Positions 1-11,110 of a DNA stretch of 64,000 nt are shown one piece after another (within the stretch, counting starts at the first letter, position 1; each line of letters begins with the position of its first letter). Location: contig CM038711.1 in the NCBI GenBank assembly GCA_021613375.1, forward strand, positions 23,171,723 to 23,235,722, given 5' to 3'. Below the pieces are notes generated by a model. The model saw nothing but the letters and a program-made list of their open reading frames with translations. It was not told where the DNA came from and did not search any database. Source of the stretch: Megaleporinus macrocephalus. Taxonomy: Eukaryota; Chordata; Actinopteri; Characiformes; Anostomidae. The position numbers and the translations under genes were made by a program.

Positions 1-999
1 GGGAGCCCACCGGGTTAGCCATGACAACGGTCAAAGGGCAGGAGAGGGGGCAACAGAAGGCCGCGCTGGTGCTCTTTCAGTCAGAGTCATACGGACAGGG
101 GCCGGACCTTCTCTAAGGGGTTCTGGCTCGACTGTAGCTTCGATATGAGCCGCTCAGAGCCCTGATTACTGCCAGGGCGGCCTTAAAACAACTGTTAGCT
201 TAGCATGACATTAACCTGACCGCCCACACTGTCCACACACTCAGCAGAAGCTTTTCAGTCCCCCAGTTTACCTGACAGTCAAGTAGATACACAGAGTTTT
301 AAAAAGTGCTACAACACCTCCTCCTGCCTTACCGAATACTCTCTGGAAACAAACTTCGGTGAAGGTAGCCACACAATCCCTGACTTACCAACCCGCAAAC
401 ACAGTTACACTGCGAAAACGTACTGTTTTGGTTCCCACAATGTTGAAATGTAATTCCTCAGAAAGTTGTGACAATATTATCTGACAACGTTGTGGTAACG
501 TAGTGACTACGTTGTCAGAACCTTCTAGAATCCTTCATATCTGCATGGAAATTAGCTTAGTTACCAACCGGCATAGTTAGTTAGACTTAGTTAGACAACC
601 TTGTTCAAACAACGTAAAAAACAGCAGCACGGTAGTAACATTGTGTGTTTGTTGGACAAAACGGTTCTTTTCAAAGTCCCACCACTGACTGTGGACTCCA
701 GCTATCATGGCTGTAACTCCAGCGGTGTGTTATGTCACCCAAAACAATCAATGGCGTTCAAGTACCTACCTGAACAACAAACAAACGTTTGGTTAATTCA
801 GCTTAAAGAAACTAGCACTTTGTCCTACAAATGTAGACTACTTCACCAAAAAAACCCTTCAACCTCATTTAGGGTTAAATGTGGGGGAAAAATAACCTGT
901 TACCTGTCTGAGTTAACGCTAGCTTAAAGAAACTAGCATCGCGTCCTACAGGACGGTCTACCGCAGCCACAGAAATCATCACTCTGAAGCTTTTCTCCT
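1..999. other. upstream flank, no gene recognised
   Basis: I see no convincing coding exon here. The longest open frame (601-927) has no start-context or family support. The stretch is moderately AT-rich, with short repeated TTAGCTTA/TTAGTTAG-like words. Its one structured item is an old tandem duplication that begins at about 800 and runs into the CpG-rich zone. Confidence 0.5.
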
Positions 1000-1020
1000 T
1001 CAATGTGGGGCGAAAAGCGA
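800..1020. repeat. degenerate ~121-base tandem duplication
   Basis: The word AGCTTAAAGAAACTAGCA begins at 800 and again at 921, each followed by a shared GTCCTACA. Further along, AATGTGGGG occurs at 878 and again at 1002. The matching order and the offsets of 121-124 bases indicate two diverged tandem copies directly upstream of the CpG-rich promoter region. The middle of the unit is poorly conserved. Confidence 0.55.
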
Positions 1021-1248
1021 ATGAAATTCTAGCGCAGAGCCGCAGAAAAACGCCTCGCTAAACTGTCCTCTCGCCGGTGAAACGCTGGCGCGAACCCAAG
1101 CCGACGGCAGCGGCGTGGAGAGGGGAAAAGTGAGCGGGGAAAGCAAAATCCAGTCCGTCTTTTTTCCTCCGCAGAGTTTTCCTCGAAGCTCCGCGTTTTG
1201 GCCCCGATCCGCGCTCCGAGCTAAAAGCTGTAGTTTCCACGGCTGACC

Positions 1249-1494
1249 ATGGCTCGGTGCTGTTGGCTCTCTGTGTGGCTGCTCGAGCCCAGGCTGCGCG
1301 GAGCTCCCTGCGGGATCAGAGCGCTCCCCCGCCGGGACCCTACTCTCACATCCTCCTGCTGGGACACGGCTACATTTCCAGCCAAGCCTGGCTTTATTAT
1401 GTGTGTCTGCGCTGCAGCCCCGCCAGCAGTCGGCTCGGGAGGCGGAGGGAAGACCAGAGTCAGGACAAAGAAGAAAAGGGGAGAGAGAGGCTAG
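1249..1494 (+). other. candidate upstream ORF, 81 codons, strong start context
   Basis: The ATG at 1249 sits in a GACCATGG context, with A at -3 and G at +4, which is a good vertebrate initiation context. It opens an 81-codon frame ending at 1494. A second ATG at 1257 in another frame opens a longer frame that runs to 1661 if unspliced, or to about 1738 if the candidate intron 1609-1718 is removed. Neither peptide resembles a family I know. If the transcription start lies upstream, these would act as translation-reducing uORFs. If it lies downstream, they are irrelevant. Confidence 0.25.
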
Positions 1495-1608
1495 CGAACC
1501 ACAACCATTTTACCCTCTTTCACGGCTTCTTCTTCTTTCCCTTTATTTTGTTTTTGGAGAGGGGGGATTTTGAGAAAGAGGATAAACACGAGCGAGAAAT
1601 CCCCACAG

Positions 1609-1718
1609 GTGAGAGAATGCTCCGTGAAATGGCAGTGAGGGTGGCACCTTTGGAGAAATAAGAAGAGCGAGGAGGGCGGTTCGGTGGGGTTAAGACACAT
1701 ATATATGTTTTTTTGCAG
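1609..1718 (+). other. znf423: candidate 110-base intron in the 5' UTR
   Basis: A strong donor (CCCACAG then GTGAGAG at 1609) is followed 110 bases later by a strong acceptor (TATGTTTTTTTGCAG ending at 1718). About 110 bases is a common size for fish mini-introns. Removing it joins two stretches of the presumed 5' UTR. No conservation or transcript data are available here. Confidence 0.45.
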
Positions 1719-1776
1719 GATTTGGGGGACGTAAATAAAGACAGTTCGAAACAGAACCTGAAGCGGACCACGCGGG

Positions 1777-1827
1777 AGGGGGGGAGAAGAAGAAGAAGAA
1801 GAGGAGGAAGAAGAAGGAACAGAAAAG
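1777..1827 (+). repeat. purine-rich (GAA/GGA) run in the 5' UTR
   Basis: An almost pure purine stretch built from AGAAGA and GGA units lies in the presumed untranslated leader. It could be an exonic splicing-enhancer-like segment just after the candidate UTR intron. Confidence 0.6.
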
Positions 1828-2259
1828 ACAAATCCGCGAACGGACCCAAACCGAGTGGTCCGCTCGGTGAAGTGAAGAGCTTGTCGCGTTATCTGGAAGT
1901 GCCGGACCCCCTTTTCTCGTGAACTCGGCGGACCAGCCGTGGTGGGTAATGCTGTGATTTGCTTTGATTTTATTATTTTTTTTGGACACCACAAACTCTG
2001 ACGGCGGAGCCGCGAGGAACAAAAGAGCGCGAGTGACTCCTGCAAAAAAAATCTACAGGTTGAATTTAGCGGCTGAAGTTACCGGACCGCTGGAGTATCC
2101 GTCCGCCGCTTTGCCCGCGCTTCTCTGCCTCTGAGCGGCTGCCGGACCGGCGCCACTGCCACGGGCACTGAAGTTGCCGCATTGCAACAGGCAAAGTAAA
2201 GAAGGAGGAGGGGAGAGAGGAGAGGGGGAAAAAGCACAGAAGTAGCGGTTGTGCAGCCT

Positions 2260-2358
2260 ATGAGTGACTGTACGAGAGGACGAGAAATCAATAAAAGCAG
2301 AAAAGCAGCGAGACAGAGATGTCGAGACGCAAGCAGGCCAAACCGCGCTCCGTTAAAG
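2260..2358 (+). other. overlapping upstream ORF crossing the znf423 start
   Basis: The ATG at 2260 lies 59 bases before the znf423 ATG and in a different frame. Its frame runs through the whole of coding exon 1. After splicing it stays open through all of exon 2 and into exon 3, stopping at TGA 59191-59193, about 76 codons in total. Its start context is weak (C at -3, A at +4), so leaky scanning to the main ATG is expected. The peptide is basic and unfamiliar. Confidence 0.35.
2319..2358 (+). CDS. znf423: znf423 coding exon 1 (NuRD-recruiting motif)
   Basis: The ATG at 2319 opens MSRRKQAKPRSVK, and one leftover G at 2358 precedes the donor GTAAGC, so the exon ends in phase 1. This motif is established in FOG, SALL, ZNF423, ZNF521 and BCL11-type proteins as the peptide that binds RBBP4/7 and recruits the NuRD co-repressor. 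It therefore marks the true N-terminus. The start context has G at -3 and T at +4, which is adequate. The full untranslated part of exon 1 extends upstream but cannot be delimited. The donor is followed by a GT repeat. I am sure of this exon because the motif and the splice donor coincide exactly at the junction position known for the family. Confidence 0.93.
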
Positions 2359-2372
2359 GTAAGCGTGCTCGA

Positions 2373-2410
2373 GTGTGTGTGTATGTATGTGTGTGTGTGT
2401 GTGTGTTTGT
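2373..2410. repeat. (GT)n microsatellite next to the exon 1 donor
   Basis: A GT/GTAT repeat starts 14 bases inside intron 1. Its closeness to the donor could influence splice-site choice through GU-rich RNA-binding proteins, which is inference. Confidence 0.85.
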
Positions 2411-4151
2411 AACGGACACAACTCGCGAGCGGTAGCATGACCAATGAGATTTCATGGCGAAAACTGGCGGGGATTGTGAAACGATACGATTTAATATCTT
2501 TGCCCGGAGTAGCAGGCTTGTAGCGTGCTCAGAGATTTACAGTGCCTCTGATGGAGAGATAAAATGATAAATCCAGCTCCTCAACTCCTTTTAACAGATG
2601 CGAGTGGTTTGAACAGACTGTAGTCTGGAGCAAAGTAATTTCTGACTGGAATCAATTGAAACTGAACACACTTGAGATGTAAGGTCTCTCTGTAATCTGA
2701 AGTTTGCTCGTTTTCAGTGAGTGCTCGGTGCTTTATAAACTGTATGTATCATATGTTCCCAAAACCTTCTTTTTAAGTACAGCAAACTGGATATATGTGG
2801 ACCCCCTTCTCTTAACTCTGTGTTACAGCTGATTGTGATTGGACAGTATATTTTTCAGTGTGACTTTTGTTGGTTTTGCTATAGTATGCAAAGCAAAAAT
2901 GAGAAGACTTTCTTGGTAAGCTGTTGGTTTGAGAAGAGCTGATGCTACTGTGGCCTTATGGCTTTATACTGCTCATGCTTTTGAGTGGGCATGGAAGGAC
3001 ATGGACCACTTTCACACAAAGGAGACTTCACCCTCTCATATAAGAGAAGTGAGTGAACTTTGCTGGGTATGTGACTCTAAAGTAGCCTGGCAGTTGTGCC
3101 ACTGGCGTGGTGGCCAGTTACAAACATTGATCTGACGGGTGAAGGCGCCCCTATGGAAACCAGATGGGCACTGGGATGGCCATGTGGCCCAGGACTAGAC
3201 CCCCCTCCCCCAATTAATAACTCGTTTTTGTTCTAATTAACCGACACAAGCTGCAGTGGTTCAGCTGAGAGCTTTGCTTATTTTGAAAACAAATGGCACT
3301 CACTTCTAGACACTGTTATTCGCAGCAGCCGAAAAGGTGAAAAACAAATTATTGTTGATCGCTGAGCTCAGAATTCAGACTACACATGCAACTAAATTGT
3401 TAGAGTTAGAAAGGGGGCGCAAGAATGGGAGTCCATGTAATTCTGGCCATAATCCTGAAAGAGGGGATAGTTGTAAAAAAAAAAAAAATCAGTGCAGTCG
3501 TAGTGCATTTATTTATTTTTAAGTGTTTGTTCTAATGTTAGCTGCTTTTTATACAATGGAACAGAATTTGAGTGTTTCACAGCAGATGTTTGTTGTGTGT
3601 AACGAGTGCCAGGTACAATGTAAGCGACACACTCCCACTGTCAAAGCCCACTAAGTGCACTGGACCAAGAAGCCTTTGGCATCATAAATGTATTCGGCTG
3701 CCACAGCGAGCGCTTTCGGATAAACAGTGCTTGTGTCGACTCAGTGATCCACGTCAGTCGTAGGCCAATTAAATATGTAACCAAGGCATGCTGGGCCACT
3801 ATCTCCTCCGAACACCTTTCCTATTGATTGGCAGTGTCACAGATTAGAGAAGCTGTAGGAGCACCAACAGTAGCCTAAGACTGCATGTAGAACCATGTTT
3901 TTTTTTTTGTTTTTTTTTTTTAAACCACGTTATATCGCACAACGAAGCTTCTTGTCTGACATTTTCACCTTTGAAAAACAAATGACGGGTATGAGTGAAC
4001 TGATATTTGGACTGGAATTCATACCGACTTGAGCAGCCTGAAGGAAGCTGTTCATCATGTCCATTAGAAAAGGGATTATTTCCTTTAAGGGAAGTCATGC
4101 TCTCAATTCAAATAGCATTAAAAGCTATGATTAGCAGTGTTAATGACTGGA

Positions 4152-4226
4152 AAGAGAGAGAGAGAGAGAGATTGCTGCTGGGGTGAGAGACTTGGGGGTG
4201 ACGTAAAGACAGAGAGAGAGAGAGAG
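4152..4226. repeat. two (GA)n runs
   Basis: Runs of GA occupy 4152-4171 and 4209-4226, with unique sequence between them. Confidence 0.85.
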
Positions 4227-5239
4227 CACTCTAGTGAGAGGGAGAGAGGGAGTGGTGCTTATCAAAATATTTCTTCCAATTAATCCCTTTTTAATGTGTG
4301 TGTATGCGTGCAGCGCTTGGCCAGGGCATTGCTGTTTCATATCTGCAGCGCTCCCACGAGTGTTTCATGCATTATGTAGCAATGATTATTACTTAATTAC
4401 ATATTAATAAATCCTCTTCATTTGCAGGACATTAAGGGAGGATGAGTGCACATGACTAGGCTCGGAGACACGCCGAGCACTCCTTTCCATTCCGCAGCTT
4501 TGTTTACACTCAGTCAGATCAAGTCAGACCTTTAGCCCTGTAGAGGTAGGAGCCAGGGTCTTACAAATAGAAGACAAAGAGTGGTGGTATCGTTTGTTTC
4601 ATCTCCCTTTCCTTAAACTCATATATACATAACGGCCGTACACATGTGCCGGAGATGTAGATCTGCTACTGGTAAATCTATTCCACACAAACACTAAGCC
4701 TAATTTACCAATCGTTCTCATGAAGGCGGTTCTTCTTATAGTCCACAAACATAGTTTTCACAAAGAGTCTGTCATGCACCAGAGTTTTCTTAATTGGGAT
4801 TTGAGCAAAAAGGTCTGAGCAGTCGTGTCATGTATGAATATGTAAATCAATATGGAAGTTACTCTTTTTTTTATTTATTTATTTTTTAGGACCTTTTACA
4901 AAAAACTGTTTAAGTTAAAACTTAGAAAGATACTGGTGGAGGAGGCTCATTGCTTTGAGGAAGTTGAAGGAAGTTTGCTGCCATAGAGTAGGCAGAGCCA
5001 TTTTTGTTTCAATACATATTGAAGGTCTAAACAAGGTCATTAGAATCTCACAAACCACTTAAAAAAAAGCATATTTTTTTGTGAAGCTGCTTCGTGACTG
5101 CTTTTGTAAAATACTCTGTATTAATGAAAACTTGACTTGATGTATTGAAATAGCCTGGTAGCGTCAGTAGTTTAGATTTGATATGTATATTTGTACCATT
5201 ACAAAATAGAGAAATTTGTCCCAAATGCCATAAACGCGC

Positions 5240-5545
5240 TGGGAACAATGAAGGTGCCATAAAGGGTTCTTTCAGCCTTCCTAAAGAAGAGGCACATTAG
5301 GTTTCCTGAAGACCCACAGTTGAAAAGAGTTTTAAAGTTTCTACATCATGAAAAGGTTCTAGGAAGAATCTTTAAATTTGGAAAAATGATATTATTTAAA
5401 CATTCAAAAATTATATTATAGGAAGGTTCTATAAGCCTTGAAAAGGATCTACACGCTCATGAATCTAGGTTTCAAGCATGAATTTTAGGGATCACGAGTG
5501 GTTCTTCTGTAGGGTCCCTCAACAAACCCTTTGTTGCACCTCTTT
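5240..5545. repeat. possible old interspersed repeat with GGTTCT words
   Basis: The segment carries recurring AGGTTCT, GGGTTCTTT and GTGGTTCTTC words with AAGCCTTGAAAAGG-type flanks. That texture resembles degenerate fish MITEs. No terminal inverted repeats or target duplications could be fixed. Confidence 0.25.
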
Positions 5546-7430
5546 ACATTAATATTCATTTTTATTCATGTCTCCCATGCAGATACAGTGATGGTATGGA
5601 AATCAAGAAGGGTAATTTTTATAGATAAGGCTGCAACAGGAATATGTGATTTAGTTGATTTTCTAGCTCAAGTAAATATCTGCTTGACATGAGAAGGTGA
5701 GAAGTAGGAGTCGGTAAACAGTCAGTGAGTCTGTTGTATGCGTATCTTCAAAATAAGCTGTAAGTGCTGCAGAGTGTTTGCAGAGTGGAGTCTTTTCTGT
5801 TGTGTTAGTTAAAGACAGGGTTTCTAGAACCATTTGGCTGCCTTTGTGATTTGTACAAGGTACGTATCAAAGAGAGAAATATCAAGAGCAGTATAAAATA
5901 GATGTGCATTCATCTGTTTTGTAGGTTTGGAGAATGTGTGTCTGTGTGTGTTGGTGGAGATTTTATCCCTGACATCTCTTTACCCTCCTCCCACCCTTCC
6001 ACCATCTGGTTTTAGCATTAAATGGCTTTTTTATTGTCACCTAGACTTTTGGCAGGCGCACAAGACTTTCATTGGTCAGCGGGCTGTTATAAAACGCTGA
6101 AGTGAGTTACCACAGCACTGCACATCTATAGCCACGGAGAGTGAAAAAAGCCCCCCCTTTTTAACCTTCTTGTAGATCCTCATTTTTTCGCGGTTGTGTT
6201 TTTCAGTTGGTGGTTTTGCACGCGCTAAACTTTGTCTTAAGCGCTGATTTTTGTTTACAGGAACATCTGATCACTCACCTCACATTCATTAGTGAAATTA
6301 AAGGTTTTTGTCATGTTCTCACGACAGTATAATTGTTGTATTTTTGTTGAACAAGTGTTAGATGAGGGGAAAGCGTTAAAAACGGTGGATTGTGGTGGTC
6401 ACAGAAATGAACATCGGAGCAGTTTTCCAAAGATTAATCGCAATATAGTTCTGTTTTATTTAGCTTGTTAATTTTTTATTGATTGCTTGTATTTATTAAT
6501 TAGTTAATTATTTTATATGCCTTTTTTGCTGCTGTGCAAGAGGAAGGCAGATTACACTGAAACAGCTTATTAATATGAAACTGTGGCTCAGAAGTGTAAA
6601 ACAATGCAACTGAAATAAAGCACTCAGTTTCTTTGTGTTATACAGTACATTGCATGTTCATGTTCAAATAAGAACATTTTCCCAGTTTATTAGTTTGTAG
6701 AGTCATAGTAGGTTCATTTTGGCTTTGTCACGATACGGTAGGAGCGTACATTGGAGCGTACGCCAGTATGGAACCTGATCTTTGAAAAGTAGTAGCCGTT
6801 CTTGTTTCCTACTAATGCCACAGTGACATTCTGCTTATCTGTCTATCAGTACAGTGTGAGAACTATAAAACTGTGTTCTAGTTATTTACTTGCAGCTCTG
6901 TCTATAAGGTTGTGGTCCTAATATATTGTACTTAAACATCTATGTGTACACATCTCCGTTTCAAGTATATAATTTTCAATGAAAAATATGTGCAATATGT
7001 AAGTCTAATTAAATACTTTGAGCAGCTTCTCTAATGGCATCATCACAGTATGTCCTCTGTCAACGTTCCTCAGGCTTAATGACTAACATTAACGCGACGT
7101 CACGTGGTACACACGTTGGTTCCAAGAGTGAATCAGCAGCATTCAGTGTTTATCCGTCAGCGCTGATATGGTACAAGTATTATTGTGCATCCCTAGTTTC
7201 TGAGGTAATGTGAGATGAACCAGAAAATTGATTTTTTTGTCTCTTTTTTATTTTCATCGAGTTCACAGCATGAGCAATTTGTTAAACAACTCTTAAAGGT
7301 ATTTCATCAGGACCAGAGGAAAATGTAATTGTGCACAGTTTGACAGCAGAGTTTTTTTTGGTTTTTTTTTTTAGTCTATTTTTGTTGCTATTATAGTTGC
7401 AATCATGATGAGAAGTCAGAGTTCTCTCTG

Positions 7431-7458
7431 CCACACACACTCACACACACACACACAG
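7431..7458. repeat. (CA)n microsatellite
   Basis: A CA run interrupted by one T. Confidence 0.85.
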
Positions 7459-8200
7459 GTAACTGAACACACAGCCTTCACTCTCTTAAGCACCGTTCGG
7501 AGGGGATTAGTTTTACTTGAGGAGGTGGGGTATTGAAGGTATTACCAGCATTCCGCAGTGACTTTAGTCCTACCTGAATTCGCCTTGTCAGTCATTTTCA
7601 CACACCTCGTGCTAGCGTCATTAAAGATCCTGCTGCCTTTTGACTATCATAAAACAAACTGTAGAAATGATCCCAGGTTGTATTAATCCATAATATGTCC
7701 GTGAACATTCCACCATATCCTGTGGGAACAGAGTTTTTATGGGTTTTCTTGCGAACGGAGGCACTTTAGGTAGCGTTCTGCAGCCCAGGTAAAGCTGTGT
7801 AGTATGTGTAGTCCTAAGTGCATGTAAAATGATTGGATTTTATGTGGCAGTGTTGGCTGTTGCTTGACTGTTGCTGTAAATTTCCAAGTAAAAAGCTAGA
7901 GGTGAACGTAAGAGTTAAAGTTAAATTAGATTCAGTTAAAAGTTTGGGCTTTTTTTGTTGTTTTCCACTTGTGAGTAGTTTAATGTGTTTCTCACCTCCC
8001 TATAACAAACTATACTCCTGTCCAAACAGCGCTGGACCCTGGTACAATATGTGCACAGTGCTGGCCACTAAACCATTTTTGTTTCCAATTCTTCTTATTT
8101 TACCTTTCAGTCTGGCCTTTACTCAATAGCCCCCTCAGTCTACACTGACCCCTTTTGGTTGGGACATTAGAGTAAAGGCCTGTGTGATTGTGCTGGGGTT

Positions 8201-8259
8201 GGAAGAAGAAGAAGAAGAAGAAGAAGAAGAGGAGGAGGAGGAGGAGGAGGAGGAGGAGA
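8201..8259. repeat. (GAA)n(GAG)n compound trinucleotide repeat
   Basis: About ten GAA units pass directly into about ten GAG units. This gives a pure purine strand of about 60 bases, able in principle to form triplex DNA. Confidence 0.95.
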
Positions 8260-8399
8260 ATGGTGTGTGTGGGTGGGGAGGGTGATGGAGGGGGGGTTGG
8301 CGTCTCCCTGGTGGGCAGTGTGGCTGCCAGTGACAACTCCTTATCTGCAGCCCGCCTGCTAGTTTTGTGCAGAAGGATCTGTCTTAATGTAAGAGCTCA

Positions 8400-8760
8400 G
8401 TGCTAGGCTGTGCCATTGTACCGGCTTAGCCGCGCGCTTTATCAGCCGGCCTGGACTCAGTGGCCCGGAACCGGGGGCTCGCTGTGGACCCGCTCAGGAT
8501 CTGCTCCACGCCACGCTTCACTTCTAAAGGGGAGGCGTCGCTCTGGCGAGGGTTGCTATTAATTCTGTTTGTGAGGCTGGTGCCCCCCCCCAAAGCCTGC
8601 CAACCACTGCTCCCCCGTCAGAATCTCCCCGAGGAAGCCGCGGCCGCTCTAAGATGCTGCGTGCTGGAACCCGGATTGGGCTGCTGTGCGGGACAGATTA
8701 AAATGTGCTGGAACACCACTCAGAGAAAGGCTCTCTCAAAACTGTTCGTTCCCATGTAGA
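8400..8760. promoter_or_regulatory. GC/CpG-rich intronic block, possible regulatory element
   Basis: This block is markedly richer in GC and CpG than its surroundings, with words such as GCTTAGCCGCGCGCTTTATC. It contains an open frame (8460-8759) that I do not believe is coding, as it lacks family similarity and splice support. An enhancer or alternative CpG-rich promoter is possible. Confidence 0.25.
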
Positions 8761-8906
8761 TTGAACATGGCAGCGGCTTTCACCTCGCCCGCTGAGACGC
8801 TTGTCTTTGGCCATTCGGAAAGAGCATTGTGATACACTGGGAGATGTTGCGTTTATCAGGCTACTTTTGCTGCTAGCTGTCTAGCGCTTGTCTTGTTTTG
8901 CTGTGC

Positions 8907-8909
<3 letters not shown>

Positions 8910-8967
<58 letters not shown>
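8910..8967. repeat. (TA)n microsatellite
   Basis: A perfect TA run of about 58 bases. Confidence 0.97.
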
Positions 8968-8970
<3 letters not shown>

Positions 8971-10038
8971 TGCAGCTGCACAACTATTTATTCAATTACA
9001 TAATTAGTTAAGTAGAAATTTCTGTTTATATTTAGTTTACATCCTGCAACAGTGTGTTTTTGTCTGCATCCATGAAGTGTTCACTTATTATTGTTTGTGT
9101 TTTGTTTTGGTGTCAAAAAAAACACAAAAAGACCGACAGAATAGATGACTGTACACGAAATAGCTGTTTTTAAAAAAAAAAATCATAATCACTGTCTTCT
9201 CTTATACACACAAGCGGTTTTGATTGAAAGTTTAGAATATCTCTAAACGTATCTAAAATTACAATATCTCTGTATGGCAGTAGTGCTGACTGTGACTGAC
9301 CTTGCTTTTTTTGAATTAAGGATACTTGTTATACTCAACAATGAGGGTCCCTCACAGTTCATGTTGGTCCTTTGTGATGTCTGCTAGTGCCTGATTACTT
9401 TGTGTGAGTGGGTGTATGTGCAGGTAATGGACTTTTCCTGTAAGTGTCAGAAGTGCAGGTGTAGTTCAGGGAGGATCTTCAGAGGCTACAAGTGGCTGCT
9501 AATCATAGCTACATTAGAGCTGTCTGCACACTAGAGCACTGCATCAGGAAAAAAACCCACCACTTCTCTCCTCTCCTTTCCTCTCCTCTCTTCTCCAATC
9601 CCCTCCCCACCCCTCATTTCCTCTCCCCTCCTCTCCCCTCCCCTCTCCGGGTGGCTGCTCTACGACCCTTCCCCGTCTTGCTGGGCTGTACATTAAACAT
9701 AAGGAAAGGGGGCAATTAAAGCCCACTCACTCCACCTGGCTGATGCATATATTTATTGGCCGGCCTCCCTGCTGGACCGGTTCTGGGCTCTGGCCTGTGC
9801 TTTTTGGGAGAGATGAGTGAGGGGGGGCTGCAGAGGTCATTAGCGAAGAGTGCTGGTGCTGGCATGACCCCTGCTGACCCCCCCAGAGTCCTTGCTGACC
9901 CCTTAGCAGCCTGTCTACCCACAGCCCCCCCAACCGGCCCTCACTGCCTTGGGCTTAGTGAGCCCTCCAACGCCAGAGCAGGATCTGTAGAGCTGGAGGG
10001 GGAAGTTTTTTCTTCAAGCCCTCCAGGTTTTTTTTCTT

Positions 10039-10138
<100 letters not shown>

Positions 10139-10139
10139 C

Positions 10140-11110
10140 ATGTATGCCCACGCACATGAAAATCGCCTTGGCGCTCGTGGCTCCCACAACGATGGTGCTC
10201 AACCTATTGATTTCACTATGCCTGCAAAGTTTTCCACAAGAAAGAACAAAAGAGTTAAAACGAGGAGGAATTTATTGAATTCACTACCCTTGGCCTCTCA
10301 CAAACACGTAGCGTTTGACTCCACTAACTAGACCTTTGAGCCATTTGCGGAGTTGGGCTGTTTGTACGGAGCGCATGGCTTTTCCTTTGCTGCGTTATTT
10401 AGTAATATTTCGCGCCGGCTTCCTTATAATTACGGAGATGAAGAAAGCGGTGAGGGGAAGAGGGCCACCAATCATTTGTCACTGAATGTAAACAGCTCTT
10501 GTCTGGGTCGCTCTGCAACTCGCGGAGCGTGACATGCTCTTGCCATTGGCTTTTTTAAAGGCAGGCTTTTTAAAGCGCTGACAAGACAGATGAGAGCAAA
10601 GCCCGAGCTGCTCCGGAGCCTTTTCACTCGCCGCCACTCGTGTGCCGATTTCAGGCTTGCGCTTTTTTACCAGAGAGAGATTTGTGTGTGTGTGTGCACT
10701 CATGACTGGCTCTTCCCCCGTGCTGGAGGGGCGAATGCCTGGATACGGCCTGCCATGTCATCCCCCAAATTGATTTTGAGGCGTGAAGCGTTTCGGCCTT
10801 TATCCCGGGCCTAGACACTAGCCTGGAACCTGGCAATGGGAGGCTTCTTAGCTCAGACAGAATTAGCTCTTTATTGTAAAGGGGAGCTCCTTTATGCTAG
10901 CCCCTTTGCTAGCCTCGGAGAAAAGGCGGGCCCTTGATGCTGAAGCTGGCCTCTTTTGCCTTATTTCTCTCCACTCAATTTGCCGTCAAAAAGTGAGTGC
11001 CCCCCTGCTGGGCCGAGGATAATAACCCATGCAAACAGCGGGGCGATGGTGAAGCAACAATTAAAGTCAGAGCACACATGCAGTATTGGGAATAATTGCG
11101 TTTACAAAGC
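10140..11110. promoter_or_regulatory. candidate conserved non-coding cluster
   Basis: About 970 bases of non-repetitive, mixed-composition sequence follow the GT array. It carries homeodomain-type cores (TTATTTAGTAAT, ATAATTACGG, CAATTAAAG, GAATAATTGCG). Such blocks in large introns of developmental transcription factors often prove to be conserved enhancers. This rests on texture only, as I cannot test conservation here. Confidence 0.3.

Larger units (their letters stand above)
1000..2318 (+). promoter_or_regulatory. znf423: CpG-rich promoter and 5' UTR region of znf423
   Basis: From about 1000 the composition changes sharply to GC- and CpG-rich sequence and stays so until the start codon. 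This is typical of a CpG-island promoter of a vertebrate developmental gene. No TATA box is evident. The region also holds purine-rich runs (1777-1827 and 2199-2240), several upstream ATGs and a short candidate UTR intron. The transcription start cannot be placed from sequence alone. Confidence 0.6.

Noticed and set aside
1491..2045. 184-codon minus-strand open frame across the promoter region
   Set aside because: It is serine-rich because of the purine-rich plus strand, has no family similarity, and overlaps the znf423 leader.
7180..7200. GTGCATCCCTAG as a hAT-type terminus
   Set aside because: The partner inverted end and an 8-base duplication were not found, so the motif alone is not enough.
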